Source: Lentisphaerae bacterium GWF2_50_93
GTDB lineage: Bacteria; Verrucomicrobiota; Lentisphaeria; Victivallales; GWF2-50-93
Reading direction: 5' to 3'
Length of the DNA stretch: 64,000 nucleotides
Assembly (NCBI GenBank): GCA_001804815.1
Contig: MHBI01000101.1
Location: forward strand, 170,791-234,790
Both the position numbers and the translations under genes were made by a program. The notes beneath the pieces were generated by a model. It made no database searches. It saw only the letters and a list, made by a program, of their open reading frames with translations, and had not been told where the DNA came from. This document shows, in pieces, positions 1-9,139 of the stretch (position 1 is the first letter of the stretch; the number at the start of each line of letters is the position of its first letter).

Positions 1-191
1 TTCGTCAACGGCTGTTTTCCACCTGCGAGATCGATGATGGAAAGACGGCGGTGCGCGAGCCCGGCCGGACCGTCGTTCCAGACGCCATCGCCATCGGGAC
101 CGCGGTGGATTATCGCGGAATTCATCGACGAAAGTATTTCCGGGTTCACCGGACTTCCGTCAAGATGGACTATCCCCACTATTCCGCACAT
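1..191 (-). CDS. asnB: Asparagine synthetase (glutamine-hydrolysing), N-terminal part, cut by window edge
   Basis: Only the first 63 codons are inside the window. The translation begins MCGIVGIV, so Cys2 is the N-terminal nucleophile of class II glutamine amidotransferases, and continues with HRGPDGDG and HRRLSIIDL. These are family hallmarks of AsnB, which transfers ammonia from glutamine to aspartate using ATP in the cytoplasm. The start is fixed by the obligatory Met-Cys, by a GGAGA Shine-Dalgarno nine bases upstream and by family length. It lies 58 bases downstream of the YchF-like gene on the same strand. A perfect hairpin at 192-214 puts the GGA of the ribosome site in its loop. The synthetase domain is beyond the window, so a related amidotransferase-type asparagine synthetase from a sugar-biosynthesis locus is not excluded. 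Confidence 0.92.
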   Translation of the reverse strand, partial: MCGIVGIVHLDGSPVNPEILSSMNSAIIHRGPDGDGVWNDGPAGLAHRRLSIIDLAGGKQPLT

Positions 192-214
192 AAATTTTTT
201 CTCCGAAAAAATTT
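192..214 (-). promoter_or_regulatory. Hairpin enclosing the asnB ribosome-binding site
   Basis: AAATTTTTTC and GAAAAAATTT form perfect 10-bp arms around a 3-base loop. Read on the minus strand the loop is GGA, part of the GGAGA Shine-Dalgarno, and the ATG follows directly. The stem is only A/T rich with one C-G closing pair, so it would be weak and could respond to temperature or translation of the upstream gene. Regulation is inferred. Confidence 0.45.
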
Positions 215-227
215 ATAACCAATCATC

Positions 228-253
228 ATAAATTTTCCGTCCGGAAAATTTAT
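228..253. terminator. Inverted repeat over the YchF-like stop codon
   Basis: ATAAATTTTCC and GGAAAATTTAT are perfect 11-bp arms around GTCC. The stop codon of the YchF-like gene lies inside the right arm. It could act as a 3' stabilising hairpin or weak terminator ahead of asnB. Confidence 0.45.
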
Positions 254-942
254 ACGTTGAACCTGATCTCGATGATGTCGCCTTCCTGGATGATGTACTC
301 GCGGCCGACAAGCTTGACAAGGCCTTTGGTGCGCGCCTCCTGCAGGTTGAAGACACCCTTGAAATCATTGAAGCTGACAATGTCGGCCTTGATGAATCCC
401 TTTGCCAGATCGGTATGTATCTTCCCGGCGCATGTGACGATGTCGGAACCCTGCTTTACGATCCAGGCATGTACTTCAGGCTTGCCGGCAGTATAGAAGA
501 ACGTATGCTTTGATTTGTCGAGCACGCTCTTGATGATGCCATTGACTTCAGGAGACTTTTCACCTGTCACGAAAGTCGGTTTGGAACTGACAGGGGAAAG
601 CAGCTTCATGAAAGCAGCTTCCTCCTCGTTCAGCTCAAGCTCGCAGAGAGGCAGGCTCTTCTCGAGGTGCGCAAGGCATTTTTTTATGAAAACCTTCTCC
701 TTCTCATCCTCCGTCCTCTCAAGCCTGGTCTCGAGCTTTTCAATGTCGACTATCAGGAGGTCGAGGACATTGTCCTCATGTATTGCGATGGCCTCGGCCT
801 TGTCCCAGCTGTCCTTTGCGAATTCCGCAAAGAACGGCGACACCTTCTTCGGGCTGAACTTCTTTTCGAGTTCGATGAGCATCGGGTCATTGTACTTGAC
901 CTTCCCCTCAGGCAGATCAATTCCTGTAAACGAAATCTTCAT
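250..942 (-). CDS. YchF-like protein lacking the GTPase P-loop (DUF933/TGS domain)
   Basis: 230 residues. The C-terminal half matches the end of YchF (Obg-family ribosome-associated ATPase): AGKIHTDLAKGFIKADIVS near residues 170-190 and the TGS-type ending REYIIQEGDIIEIRFNV. The middle keeps the YchF helical region (VDIEKLETRLER). Full YchF is about 365 residues and opens with GLPNVGKST. Here residues 1-50 (GIDLPEGKVKYNDPML, then FSPKKVSP) run directly into the post-G-domain part, with no G1, G3 or NKxD-like motif visible. The start has an AAGGA ribosome site, and the upstream DNA is a repeat plus the next gene, so this is not a frameshifted full YchF. It is probably a paralogue without nucleotide hydrolysis. 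Its function is unknown; ribosome association through the TGS fold is inferred. Confidence 0.8.
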   Translation of the reverse strand: MKISFTGIDLPEGKVKYNDPMLIELEKKFSPKKVSPFFAEFAKDSWDKAEAIAIHEDNVLDLLIVDIEKLETRLERTEDEKEKVFIKKCLAHLEKSLPLCELELNEEEAAFMKLLSPVSSKPTFVTGEKSPEVNGIIKSVLDKSKHTFFYTAGKPEVHAWIVKQGSDIVTCAGKIHTDLAKGFIKADIVSFNDFKGVFNLQEARTKGLVKLVGREYIIQEGDIIEIRFNV

Positions 943-965
943 TCTGATATTCCTTCATGTTGTTA

Positions 966-1038
966 AGTAGGGACAGGCTTCAAGCCTGTCCCATGAATTC
1001 AAATCCAAGAATGGTACACCCTGAAGGGCGTACCTACT
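966..1038. repeat. Paired-palindrome element, family A, copy 1
   Basis: Two palindromes joined by a short spacer: GGGACAGGCTT-C-AAGCCTGTCCC (970-992) and GGTACACCCTGAAGGGCGTACC (1013-1034). The outer borders are AAGTAGG on the left and CCTACTT on the right. It fills the gap between the GH38 stop (TGA, 1039-1041) and the YchF-like start. Other copies are at about 10498, 10991, 24800, 32159, 33342 and 33651. Confidence 0.8.
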
Positions 1039-3921
1039 TCAGAAATACACTGCGATCGTCGCGATTGATTTTGCGGCAATTGCGAATTTCACAGTATCAC
1101 CGGCCACTTTCACGCCTGATTCTTCCAGGGGCCGTTCGATGATATCTGTCTCCACTGCCTTCTTGATCCTGCCAAGAAGCTTTGAATTGAAACCGACAGA
1201 AATTTCCGTCTTGCTGCCCGATGTATTATAGAAACGCAGGATCATTGAACTGTCGTTCTCGGCCTTTTTCACAGCGCTGAGAATCACAGAAGCCGGCTTT
1301 ACAGTTATAAGATCGGAAACTGCAGGAAGATTTCCCTTGTGCACGTCCGTTCCCGTGACCAGCAGCGGATGATTGAATCCCCTGCCCTCGTTGATGGCGT
1401 CGGAGATCTTCAGGTCGCCTTCAAACGGCATAAGCGCGAGATTGATCTCGTGGTTCCCTATTTCCGGCAGGATGTCCGGATCATAGCTGCTTCTGATAAG
1501 AGTGACCGCAAACTTGTTGCCCTCTAGGGAGAATCCGTATTTCGAATCGTTCAGGACAAGGCATCCTTCCTTTGTCTTGTCGGAATCGCCTGCAACCTGC
1601 GCCCACTGGAGGCCGGGAACTTCTTCGCCGTTGTTGCATTCGCGGTCGACCGCACCAAACGGGATCTCATAGCGCGCCTTGATATTCTTCATCGTAAACG
1701 GAACTGCGAAACGCAGCACAGGAATACCGGCTTCCTGAGTCCCCCTCTGGAACCAGGTGCCGTTTATCCTTATATAGACCTTCGGATCGTCGGCGCGCAT
1801 CTCATAGACCATGCTGAATTCGGATTCATGGATCTTCATTTTGACTTTGACAGCATTGATATAGGGGCCTTCCGTGATCCTCTCGATTGAAAGCACCTTG
1901 GGATTCTCATATCCTCCGGTATGCTCGACAATCCAGGCGGTCATCCCGTGCGGCCTTTCAACCCCATACTCGAGGAGTGACGAGTTTTTCGAAACAATCA
2001 GGTCCTTCTTCGACCGCTTGTCTGTCAGCTTTTCAATCCCACCGGTCACCATGTTGATTTCCATGCGGGTGAATTCGTTCTCAAGGCCTTCGCACTGCCT
2101 TTCAACCCTTGAATAGAAGCACGTATGCCTTCTTCCGAGCTGCCAGACCTTGGCCTCAACCTTCTTGTCGGTTTCCTTTTCAACGATGGTGTAGACGGCA
2201 TATCCGTTTCCGGGGATTTCGACAGGGAACGCGAACTTCGCATAGTTATGCCCCCAGTACGCCCCTGACGTGATCAGCTGGGGCTTGAATGTCTTCTTGT
2301 CAGGCGCGACAACGGAGAAAGGAAGCTTTGCGAATTCCGCATGGCCTCTTCCTGAAGTATTGTCCCAGACCGTCACTTCGGCGATTTCATTCCTGGCATA
2401 TGCCTGGGTATTGAAAATAAGGAATGGACGCGGTCCATATCCTACGCTCTGTTCCGCATGCGACACCTGAAGCTGTGTTGCAAGGAATCCGACGCCGGCT
2501 CCCATTGCTGCGGGAACATGGCTGGCCGGAACTTCAGGTTCTTCGGGCAATCCTGCAAAGGTCGTATCGATCTTTGAGGCGAACTGCCTGAGGGCCTTTG
2601 TCTTCTCTGAGAGGATCGAGGCCATCGTCTTCTGGAAAAGCCCGTGCGTGTAGGTCCGTGTGTCATGTACGCCTGATCCGGGCAGGATGTCGTGGAACTG
2701 CGAGAACAACGTGTCCCTCCAGCATTCCTCGAATTCCGCGGCATTGTACTTGAAGCCGGAAATCTTCGAGAGGAGCGCCGCGGCATTTTCAGCGTCGTTG
2801 ATGCGGTTCTCCGAGAACCTGTTGCATTTCTTGATGAGTGTCTGCGTCGTGTAGCAGCCAGCCAGTTCGAAATTAAGTTCGCAGTCAAGTATCGGAAGCC
2901 ATGAGGCATCCTTCTCAAGACGCTTGAAGAATTCCCTGCTTGTAGAGAAGACGACCTTCGGGAAGATTGGCCAGCTGTCCATGTCGATCGCACGCATTAG
3001 ATCGCGGCGTGTCGGTCCGCCGCCATGGTCGCCGACGCCATATACGAACATGACATAAGGAAGACCGGTTTCAGTGAAGAAGTTGCAGAGCGGATCGATT
3101 ATGCCGGGATTTACGGCGCCATTGTAGCCCTGTCCGGAATCATTCCTGACAAGCACTTTCGCTCCGTCCGGCGCCTTCCACCAGAACGCGAGAGGTCTTT
3201 TCGGACCGAGTTCGCCGGGCCTGTGGAGATAGACATATTTCACTCCGCCCTTGACAAGGTAAGAAGGCATTGTCGCGGCGTGGCCGAAGGTGTCGGGCGC
3301 CCAGTCGATCTCGACGTCTCCCGGCTTCAGGCCGAAAAGTTTCTTCATGTAGCGTCTCGTGTAGAGCAGATGCCTGCAGAGGGACTCATCGCCGCTCAGG
3401 TTCTTGTCGCCTTCGACCCAGTGGCTGGCGGTGACTTCCCAGCGGCCTTCCTTCACGCGCCTGGCGATCTGTCCGAGGAGTTCAGGATTATATTTTTCAA
3501 GGATTGCGTATACGCTCGCCTGGCTCTGGCTGAATTTGAAGCCGGGGAATTCCTTCATGAGCTTCAGGACGGTGCTGAATGAGTCAATGGTCGTGGCGAC
3601 AGTATCCTGCCATGGCCACATCCAGTTCATGTCGATATGGGCATGGCCGACACAGTATATGGAATAGTTTTTTGCGAACTTCGCAACGGGTTCGAGGATT
3701 TTCTCGGCTTCAGAGACGGCTGCTGATATTTTTTCAAGATCGCCGGTGGCGGCGGCATCGGATACGATTTTATCGGCCTTGCGGATCAGTCCCTGCCAGG
3801 CTTCCGCGTTCTCCTTATGGAATCCGCAGAGTTTTTCAGCGAACTTTAATTCAGCATTGATCCGTTCTTCCAGATGCCTTATTTCGGCCTCTGAATTCCT
3901 GAAGGAAACAGCATTTTTCAT
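1039..3921 (-). CDS. GH38 alpha-mannosidase
   Basis: 960 residues from the ATG at 3921, chosen because AGGGG lies 8 bases upstream; an in-frame TTG at 3948 has nothing comparable. The zinc-binding GHAHID motif is at residues 92-97 (H95, D97), followed by the aromatic MNWMWPW. The probable nucleophile is D210 in DWAPDTFGH. The C-terminal two thirds are the usual beta-rich GH38 domains. No signal peptide is seen, so it should act in the cytoplasm or periplasm-independently on imported mannosides, releasing mannose from alpha-linked glycans. It is a different subtype from the GH38 at 18602, which carries a long N-terminal domain. Three copies of the TGCGAA-type palindrome fall inside this gene (2231, 2329, 3673). 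The substrate linkage cannot be told from sequence. Confidence 0.92.
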   Translation of the reverse strand: MKNAVSFRNSEAEIRHLEERINAELKFAEKLCGFHKENAEAWQGLIRKADKIVSDAAATGDLEKISAAVSEAEKILEPVAKFAKNYSIYCVGHAHIDMNWMWPWQDTVATTIDSFSTVLKLMKEFPGFKFSQSQASVYAILEKYNPELLGQIARRVKEGRWEVTASHWVEGDKNLSGDESLCRHLLYTRRYMKKLFGLKPGDVEIDWAPDTFGHAATMPSYLVKGGVKYVYLHRPGELGPKRPLAFWWKAPDGAKVLVRNDSGQGYNGAVNPGIIDPLCNFFTETGLPYVMFVYGVGDHGGGPTRRDLMRAIDMDSWPIFPKVVFSTSREFFKRLEKDASWLPILDCELNFELAGCYTTQTLIKKCNRFSENRINDAENAAALLSKISGFKYNAAEFEECWRDTLFSQFHDILPGSGVHDTRTYTHGLFQKTMASILSEKTKALRQFASKIDTTFAGLPEEPEVPASHVPAAMGAGVGFLATQLQVSHAEQSVGYGPRPFLIFNTQAYARNEIAEVTVWDNTSGRGHAEFAKLPFSVVAPDKKTFKPQLITSGAYWGHNYAKFAFPVEIPGNGYAVYTIVEKETDKKVEAKVWQLGRRHTCFYSRVERQCEGLENEFTRMEINMVTGGIEKLTDKRSKKDLIVSKNSSLLEYGVERPHGMTAWIVEHTGGYENPKVLSIERITEGPYINAVKVKMKIHESEFSMVYEMRADDPKVYIRINGTWFQRGTQEAGIPVLRFAVPFTMKNIKARYEIPFGAVDRECNNGEEVPGLQWAQVAGDSDKTKEGCLVLNDSKYGFSLEGNKFAVTLIRSSYDPDILPEIGNHEINLALMPFEGDLKISDAINEGRGFNHPLLVTGTDVHKGNLPAVSDLITVKPASVILSAVKKAENDSSMILRFYNTSGSKTEISVGFNSKLLGRIKKAVETDIIERPLEESGVKVAGDTVKFAIAAKSIATIAVYF

Positions 3922-4299
3922 ATGTAAATCCCCTTGGTTTGTTATCAAGCCGTATAAACTACTCTCTTATTATGAATTTTGTATAGCAGATAGGCGGATT
4001 TTACAAAGTAACGGAGGAAACGCATAAAGCCCAGGAACAGCCCTTGCGGGCTTAATCCGCCTTCGCTGAGAACAGCTATGGCGCGACAGGCTACCAACGA
4101 ATTCCGAATTGCTTTAATCCGTTCGTAGTCAATGCCGCGAGGCATGTTCTTCGATTTTTCCATATTTTTATGATTGCAAAGCAATCTTTGGACTGCGGCA
4201 CCCCTGTGCCGCTTTGGATTCTGCTGTAAACAGGATAGAACAGCTTCCACCTTCGCTAAGTGTCCATTGACATTCAATCTCGGCGATGCATCTTATGAA
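3922..4299. other. Non-coding gap with a hairpin element (family E) at 4187-4275
   Basis: No convincing gene lies between the divergent GH38 and transporter genes. From 4187, CTTTGGACTGCGG opens a GCGGCAC/GTGCCGC hairpin followed by CTTTGGATTCTGC. The same layout recurs in reverse at 33548-33589 and, as a partial copy, at 33451. The remaining bases include the GH38 promoter region, but no clear -10/-35 pair was chosen. Confidence 0.5.
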
Positions 4300-5640
4300 A
4301 TGCAAAACGCAGATGACCATTCAAGGACTGCCACTTTCAGCAGCCTGTCGCTTTATTTCATACCGCTTGCTCTCCAGGCGCTGTCGCAGTCGATAACATA
4401 CCCGCTTGTCGCGGCGGTCGCGGCGCGCGGAGTCGGCGGCTCCGTGAACATCGCCGGACTCGCTCAAGCTTGCATCCTTTCATTCTTCATCGGCTCCCTC
4501 GGCGCAGGCATCTTCATAGCCGGAATGATCTTCGGCAAGACTTCCGAGGGATACCATGCCCACAAGAGGATTTCATATTATAGCGGAATAATCCTGACAG
4601 CGCTCCAAGCCATCATCTGCATTCCCCCGGTCGCACACATGATATTGGGCGTCATCATGGGCCTGCCGGCGGACATGGAGAATTCTGCGTATATCGCACT
4701 GCTAACCGGCATTCCGCTCCAGTTTATTTTCATGCAGAGGATGCCGTACATGACAACCCTTTTCGTACATAAGGCGACAGGAAGGGCCTATGCTGCGACT
4801 CTAGGCAGGATCACCATCACAATCATGCTCGCATATGTGTTCTGCTCCGTCATGCTGGTCGGGCCATTCTGGGCGATCATCTGCCTGGCAATACCGGTCC
4901 TCTTTGAAAGCGTTGTCCTGTATATTATGGCAAAGCCTTTCGTCAAGGCGCTGCCCGTCGCGGGAAAAACTCCGTCCACCCATACCATCCTCTCATATGC
5001 GGCCAGTTTCTCCATCGGACAGCTCTTCATCAGCCTGTCGGGATATATGATAGGCGCATTTGCAGCCAGGGCGCCGAATCCTGACACCACTCTGCCAGTC
5101 TATTATGCGGTGATCAGCATCTTCAACGCGTTCGGTTTCGCGGCAACAAGGATCGCCGCAACGGTGATAACGTTCTACGAGGACGGAACCAACAGGAGAA
5201 TCCTCAGGAAGTTCGCTTTTGTTTCAGGCCTTGTCCTTGGAATCATCCCTTTGATGTTCATCATTCCATTCCTGTGCAAATGGTATTATCTGGACGTCCA
5301 GCATCTTCCGATATCCGCAGTGCCGATGATAATCGAAACTTCCCTGCTTCTCATACTCATGCCCCTCACAATATCGATGAGGACATATTGCGAGGGCAAG
5401 GCCGCACACCTGAAGAGGCCTGTGGCTATACTCTCCGGGCAGGCGATCTACATTGCGATGATCGCGGTAACTTCATTTTTCGCGCTCAATCTCGGAGCCT
5501 CCGGAACCCAGATCGGACCGATAGCTCTTTCAGTTTCAAACATCATCGCCGCGCTTGTCATCCTCTTCTCGGTCAGCCTGGAAAGACAGGAGGAGATCGA
5601 AATACCTCCTACTCCGCCGTCAAGCATCCCGGAGAGGTAA
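4300..5640 (+). CDS. Polytopic transporter of the MATE/MOP flippase type
   Basis: 446 residues from the ATG at 4300; an upstream in-frame extension runs through a repeat element and was discarded. The protein is almost entirely hydrophobic, with about 12 predicted membrane spans, and its two halves look related (an SLSLYFIPLALQALSQS start near residue 12 and YAASFSIGQLFISLSGY near 230). This suits the multidrug/oligosaccharidyl-lipid/polysaccharide flippase superfamily, including ANKH-like members, but I see no diagnostic motif. It lies between GH38 and GH78 genes, 75 bases ahead of GH78, so export or import of a sugar-related compound is possible. The start has only a weak ribosome site. The family assignment is moderate and the substrate unknown. 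Confidence 0.6.
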   Translation: MQNADDHSRTATFSSLSLYFIPLALQALSQSITYPLVAAVAARGVGGSVNIAGLAQACILSFFIGSLGAGIFIAGMIFGKTSEGYHAHKRISYYSGIILTALQAIICIPPVAHMILGVIMGLPADMENSAYIALLTGIPLQFIFMQRMPYMTTLFVHKATGRAYAATLGRITITIMLAYVFCSVMLVGPFWAIICLAIPVLFESVVLYIMAKPFVKALPVAGKTPSTHTILSYAASFSIGQLFISLSGYMIGAFAARAPNPDTTLPVYYAVISIFNAFGFAATRIAATVITFYEDGTNRRILRKFAFVSGLVLGIIPLMFIIPFLCKWYYLDVQHLPISAVPMIIETSLLLILMPLTISMRTYCEGKAAHLKRPVAILSGQAIYIAMIAVTSFFALNLGASGTQIGPIALSVSNIIAALVILFSVSLERQEEIEIPPTPPSSIPER

Positions 5641-5715
5641 GTAGGCACGTCCTTTCCAAAGAATGCAATTCCACCCATTGATTTCACATCACATTCGATT
5701 TATTATAGGCGCATT

Positions 5716-8136
5716 ATGAAAAACACCACCAATCTAAGCTTTCAGTTCGATCCGAAGTCCCGCTGGATATGGACCAAGGATGTCCTCCCTAACAGCTATG
5801 TCGCCGCCCTGGCGGAATTCGACATGCCTGCTTCTCCCAGGAATGCAGCCATCGGAATTTTCGCCGATGCAAAATACAAGCTATATATCAACGGCAGATT
5901 CGTCAACGCCGGACCATGCCCATTCCGGAAACCTGTCATCATGGTTGACGAATACGATGTCGCGCAATATCTGAAAAAAGGTTCGAACACAATCCTGGTT
6001 CTAGCGCATTTCATCGGCTCGAACACCAAGTACAATATTGCCGAAAAACCTGGGATACTGGCCTCCCTGTCAGCCAAGGCAGGCGGAAAAACCATCAAGT
6101 GCAGCACCGGCGGGAACTGGAAGGTTGCAGAACTGAAATGCTGGAACTCTAATTCGCCGCGACGCAACTGGGCTATCGAACATATGGAAGATCTGGACAT
6201 TTCCCATCCATCATTTTCAATACTTGCGAAGTTCGCAGCCGAGGACTACGCAGGAGGCAAAACCGCTGACACCTCATCGCTCTGGCAGGCTCCCCACGTG
6301 TTCGAAAGAAAGGATCTGGAACTGCGCAAGCGCATGGTTCCAGCGCTTCTCTGGAAACGCGAAGACGTATCCATGCCGCTGACAGTCTTCCGCGGCAACA
6401 CGGAAGTCTACAATCTACAGGACACCGCCGTCCGACTCGACCACGAGCATGTATGGCGCGAACTCGATGAGGCTTCATACGAGATGACACGTTCCGGACA
6501 TGTCACATTCGAACGCCGTGAAGGCGAACCAGGATTCCTTATGCTTTATGATTTCCGGCGCATGTGCGCTGGCGAACCGGCAATCGAGATAACCTGTGAG
6601 AATCCCTGCACCCTCGATTTCGCAATGTCCGAGGATCTGACTCCAAACGGACGTCCCATCATCTGGCGCAATTCCGGCCTCTATTATTCACGCTACCATC
6701 TGGTCAAGGGGCTCAACAAAATACGTTTCTATCATTTCAACGGGCACCGTTATCTTTACCTTTCCTTAAAGGACGCCATTGGCAAGGTTGAGATTAAAAA
6801 CGTGACAACCCATCACTGCCGCGCAGATCTTGATTATCAGGACAATCTCTCCTGCGAAGATCGCGAGGCCGAGTCGCTGTACCGCATATGCCGGCGCAGC
6901 GTCATGCTCAACACGCAGGCCCTGGCATACGACTGCAACACACGCGAACAAGGCGCATACTGGGGCGATGGCGTCTGGGTCGTCGACAGCGTCGGACATC
7001 AGACCGGCGACTTCTCGCATATGCGCCACCTCTGCTACGCCGCCACCGAAGAGTTCAATGCCACTGGACCGTTCATCGGAGCCAGCATCTACGGGATGGG
7101 ACAGCCGCTGTTTGACTACTGCCTAGTGCCCCCGGATTGTCTGTGGCGCTACTACCGTTTTACTGGAGATACCGCCGCAGTCGCCGACAATATCCATGCG
7201 ATCCGCGGGATTGTCGAAGAGTTCCGCAAACTCAAGACAGAAAACGGATTACTTGCAAAAGCCAATATTCCCAAGGACGCCAGGACACAAGATGGACTTC
7301 TCTTCCTCGACCATTCCGGCAATGGCTGGCATCCCATGACCACCGTCGGAAACGACCGCCGCGACTTCAACGCTGGGTTCAACCTCTACTATCTGCAGGC
7401 GATACAGGCTCTCCTGGAACTTGAAAAAGTCCTTGGCGGTGACACGAAGAATCTATCAAAAGAAGTCGAGAAACTGAAGAAGGATATCTTGAAGGTCTGT
7501 TTCATTCCAGGAAAAGGAATGGTTGCAGATGCATACGGTCCCGGCATCTCAAATCCGCGATTCTCGCAGATCGTAAATTCACTGGCGATCACGACAGGTC
7601 TTATTGATGGCGAGACTGCGTCCAATGCCCTCTCCACAGTTCTTGACATCACACGCCATCCATGGGTTTCACAGGGAACTCCATACTCATATTTCTTCCT
7701 GGCTGAAGCGGCGGCGGTAAGCCGTCTTGGTGACAAGGCGGTACGCGCATTCAACAACGATTTTGGTGACATGCTGAAACGTGGAGCCACCACGCCATGG
7801 GAAGCCTGGCGTTCAGAAAACCACGATTCCCGCAACCATGCCTGGAGCGCCCCTCTGCCATATCTAATCCGCAGGGCGATCATCGGACTCGAACCCTTGA
7901 AACCTGGCTACGCCGAACTCAAACTTGCGCCCGACCTGCAGTCCTTTGACACCTTTGAAGGCACCTGCATGATCCCGCAGGGAGAGATTCATGCCAAATG
8001 GAACAGGACAGGAACTGAATCCTTCGACCTTTCAGTCAAGATTCCTCGTGGAGTCTCAGGAACAATCCAGCTTGGCAAAAAGACCATTAAAGTCAAGAAT
8101 GAATGGCGTGGTGCCGTGGGCTGCCTAGAAAAATGA
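5716..8136 (+). CDS. GH78-type alpha-L-rhamnosidase
   Basis: 806 residues. The N-terminal beta-sandwich (residues about 15-130, LYINGRFVNAGPCPF) is the carbohydrate-binding-like domain typical of bacterial rhamnosidases. The (alpha/alpha)6 catalytic barrel begins near residue 385 with DCNTREQGAYWGDG, matching the family's general-acid region (usually DCPTRE.lGW.GD). Further barrel signatures include TPYSYFFLAEA and GATTPWEAW, and a C-terminal beta domain follows (SVKIPRGVSGTIQLG). No signal peptide is seen. It would hydrolyse terminal alpha-L-rhamnosyl or related linkages. Its stop overlaps the next gene in ATGA. The substitution of DCP by DCN leaves some doubt about exact specificity. Confidence 0.85.
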   Translation: MKNTTNLSFQFDPKSRWIWTKDVLPNSYVAALAEFDMPASPRNAAIGIFADAKYKLYINGRFVNAGPCPFRKPVIMVDEYDVAQYLKKGSNTILVLAHFIGSNTKYNIAEKPGILASLSAKAGGKTIKCSTGGNWKVAELKCWNSNSPRRNWAIEHMEDLDISHPSFSILAKFAAEDYAGGKTADTSSLWQAPHVFERKDLELRKRMVPALLWKREDVSMPLTVFRGNTEVYNLQDTAVRLDHEHVWRELDEASYEMTRSGHVTFERREGEPGFLMLYDFRRMCAGEPAIEITCENPCTLDFAMSEDLTPNGRPIIWRNSGLYYSRYHLVKGLNKIRFYHFNGHRYLYLSLKDAIGKVEIKNVTTHHCRADLDYQDNLSCEDREAESLYRICRRSVMLNTQALAYDCNTREQGAYWGDGVWVVDSVGHQTGDFSHMRHLCYAATEEFNATGPFIGASIYGMGQPLFDYCLVPPDCLWRYYRFTGDTAAVADNIHAIRGIVEEFRKLKTENGLLAKANIPKDARTQDGLLFLDHSGNGWHPMTTVGNDRRDFNAGFNLYYLQAIQALLELEKVLGGDTKNLSKEVEKLKKDILKVCFIPGKGMVADAYGPGISNPRFSQIVNSLAITTGLIDGETASNALSTVLDITRHPWVSQGTPYSYFFLAEAAAVSRLGDKAVRAFNNDFGDMLKRGATTPWEAWRSENHDSRNHAWSAPLPYLIRRAIIGLEPLKPGYAELKLAPDLQSFDTFEGTCMIPQGEIHAKWNRTGTESFDLSVKIPRGVSGTIQLGKKTIKVKNEWRGAVGCLEK

Positions 8137-8894
8137 GTAAAATAAATACCGAGTTAAAAATGAATCTCGAGCACATACCCATTAAGATCCGCCATGATGC
8201 AGCTTCATCTATATTTATGCGAGGATCTCGACTTTTCCAGCAAGCGGTTGAAATCATCGGTGGGAAAGTCAAGAGTCGAAACAAACTTCGATCTGCGCTT
8301 TATTATTTCGAGATCGCCGACTCGATAATTCCTGAAGCAACAAATCTGAATTTCAAAGGTCTTTGCCAAAAATTTCTCGGACGCTACGAAGATTGCATAC
8401 AAACATACCGTAGATTTCTAGAAGAAAATGGCATTCTCTGCAATGATGGAGATGCTTACAAGAACCTGGCAAATGAAACTATAGCGTATTGTAAAGCAAA
8501 ACTGGATGAAGAAACAACTTCAGATTCAGAAGATGCTTTTGCTGACCCTCTAGATGATCCAGACTATGCTAAATACGCACAACATTTTGGTGAAGCTCTA
8601 ATGGATGGTGATTACGAAAGCGCACACAGTATGCTTTCAAACACCTTGAAGAGTAAATATTCCAAGAATAAACTTCAGAAAACATTAGAGAAAATGATTG
8701 CAAACGGTGACGGGGATATTACGTCTGCCGATGTCGTCAATACTATGGATGACTGGCCAGGAAAGAAGGAATATGATCTAGGTTGGGCGTATTTGGCTCT
8801 TACAGGCAATGGATTCAGTGAAGCGGTCACCGTAGTTATCAGCAGGGAATTCTCTGAGATGGTAATTAGAGATATTGAGTGGGGAAGACCATAG
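8133..8894 (+). CDS. TPR-like plus NTF2-like protein of unknown function
   Basis: 253 residues; its ATG overlaps the GH78 stop (ATGA), so translation is probably coupled. Residues about 35-105 form two or three helical hairpins like tetratricopeptide repeats (SALYYFEIADSIIPEATN, KGLCQKFLGRYEDCIQTYRR). Residues about 140-253 resemble an NTF2-like fold seen in small stand-alone or immunity-type proteins, with a conserved-looking end, VISREFSEMVIRDIEWGRP. The gene is visibly richer in A and T than GH78, which suggests separate ancestry. There is no signal peptide. No function can be assigned; a link to rhamnoside metabolism is only positional. Confidence 0.6.
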   Translation: MSKINTELKMNLEHIPIKIRHDAASSIFMRGSRLFQQAVEIIGGKVKSRNKLRSALYYFEIADSIIPEATNLNFKGLCQKFLGRYEDCIQTYRRFLEENGILCNDGDAYKNLANETIAYCKAKLDEETTSDSEDAFADPLDDPDYAKYAQHFGEALMDGDYESAHSMLSNTLKSKYSKNKLQKTLEKMIANGDGDITSADVVNTMDDWPGKKEYDLGWAYLALTGNGFSEAVTVVISREFSEMVIRDIEWGRP

Positions 8895-8953
8895 AACCCA
8901 ATTGATATAAAGGGATCAATAAATTGCTTCATAACGCTATGAGGTCGGCGGCG

Positions 8954-9079
8954 AATGTCGCTAAGTTAAGCACTTCTGCCATCATGAATACACAAGCTGA
9001 AGCTTGGACTCCAACCTCAGCACACCGACAAATGTTGGAGTTCAAACTTTAGTTTGTCTTCTCTTATCTTAGCGCCATT
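8954..9079 (+). repeat. Dispersed intergenic repeat, family C, copy 1
   Basis: About 120 bases that match 21813-21935 in reverse orientation with very few differences (I see two substitutions and one five-base indel over the core). It contains small nested palindromes such as CAAACTTTAGTTTG. It fills the gap between the TPR/NTF2 gene and the convergent Fic gene. Confidence 0.75.
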
Positions 9080-9139
9080 CAGGTCGGCACCTGGAAAATA
9101 TCTTTCCTCTACAGAATTATATTCCAAGTAAAAAACTTG

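Noticed and set aside
250..942. Frameshifted full-length YchF
   Set aside because: The start has a good ribosome site and the bases upstream are a palindromic element and another gene, with no trace of the P-loop region.
3025..3582. 185-codon plus-strand open frame opposite the first GH38
   Set aside because: It is a mirror of the GH38 catalytic domain on the other strand; no motif or start signal.
3945..4277. 110-codon minus-strand open frame before the GH38 gene
   Set aside because: It runs through a hairpin element also present at 33451-33589, so the open frame follows the repeat rather than a gene.
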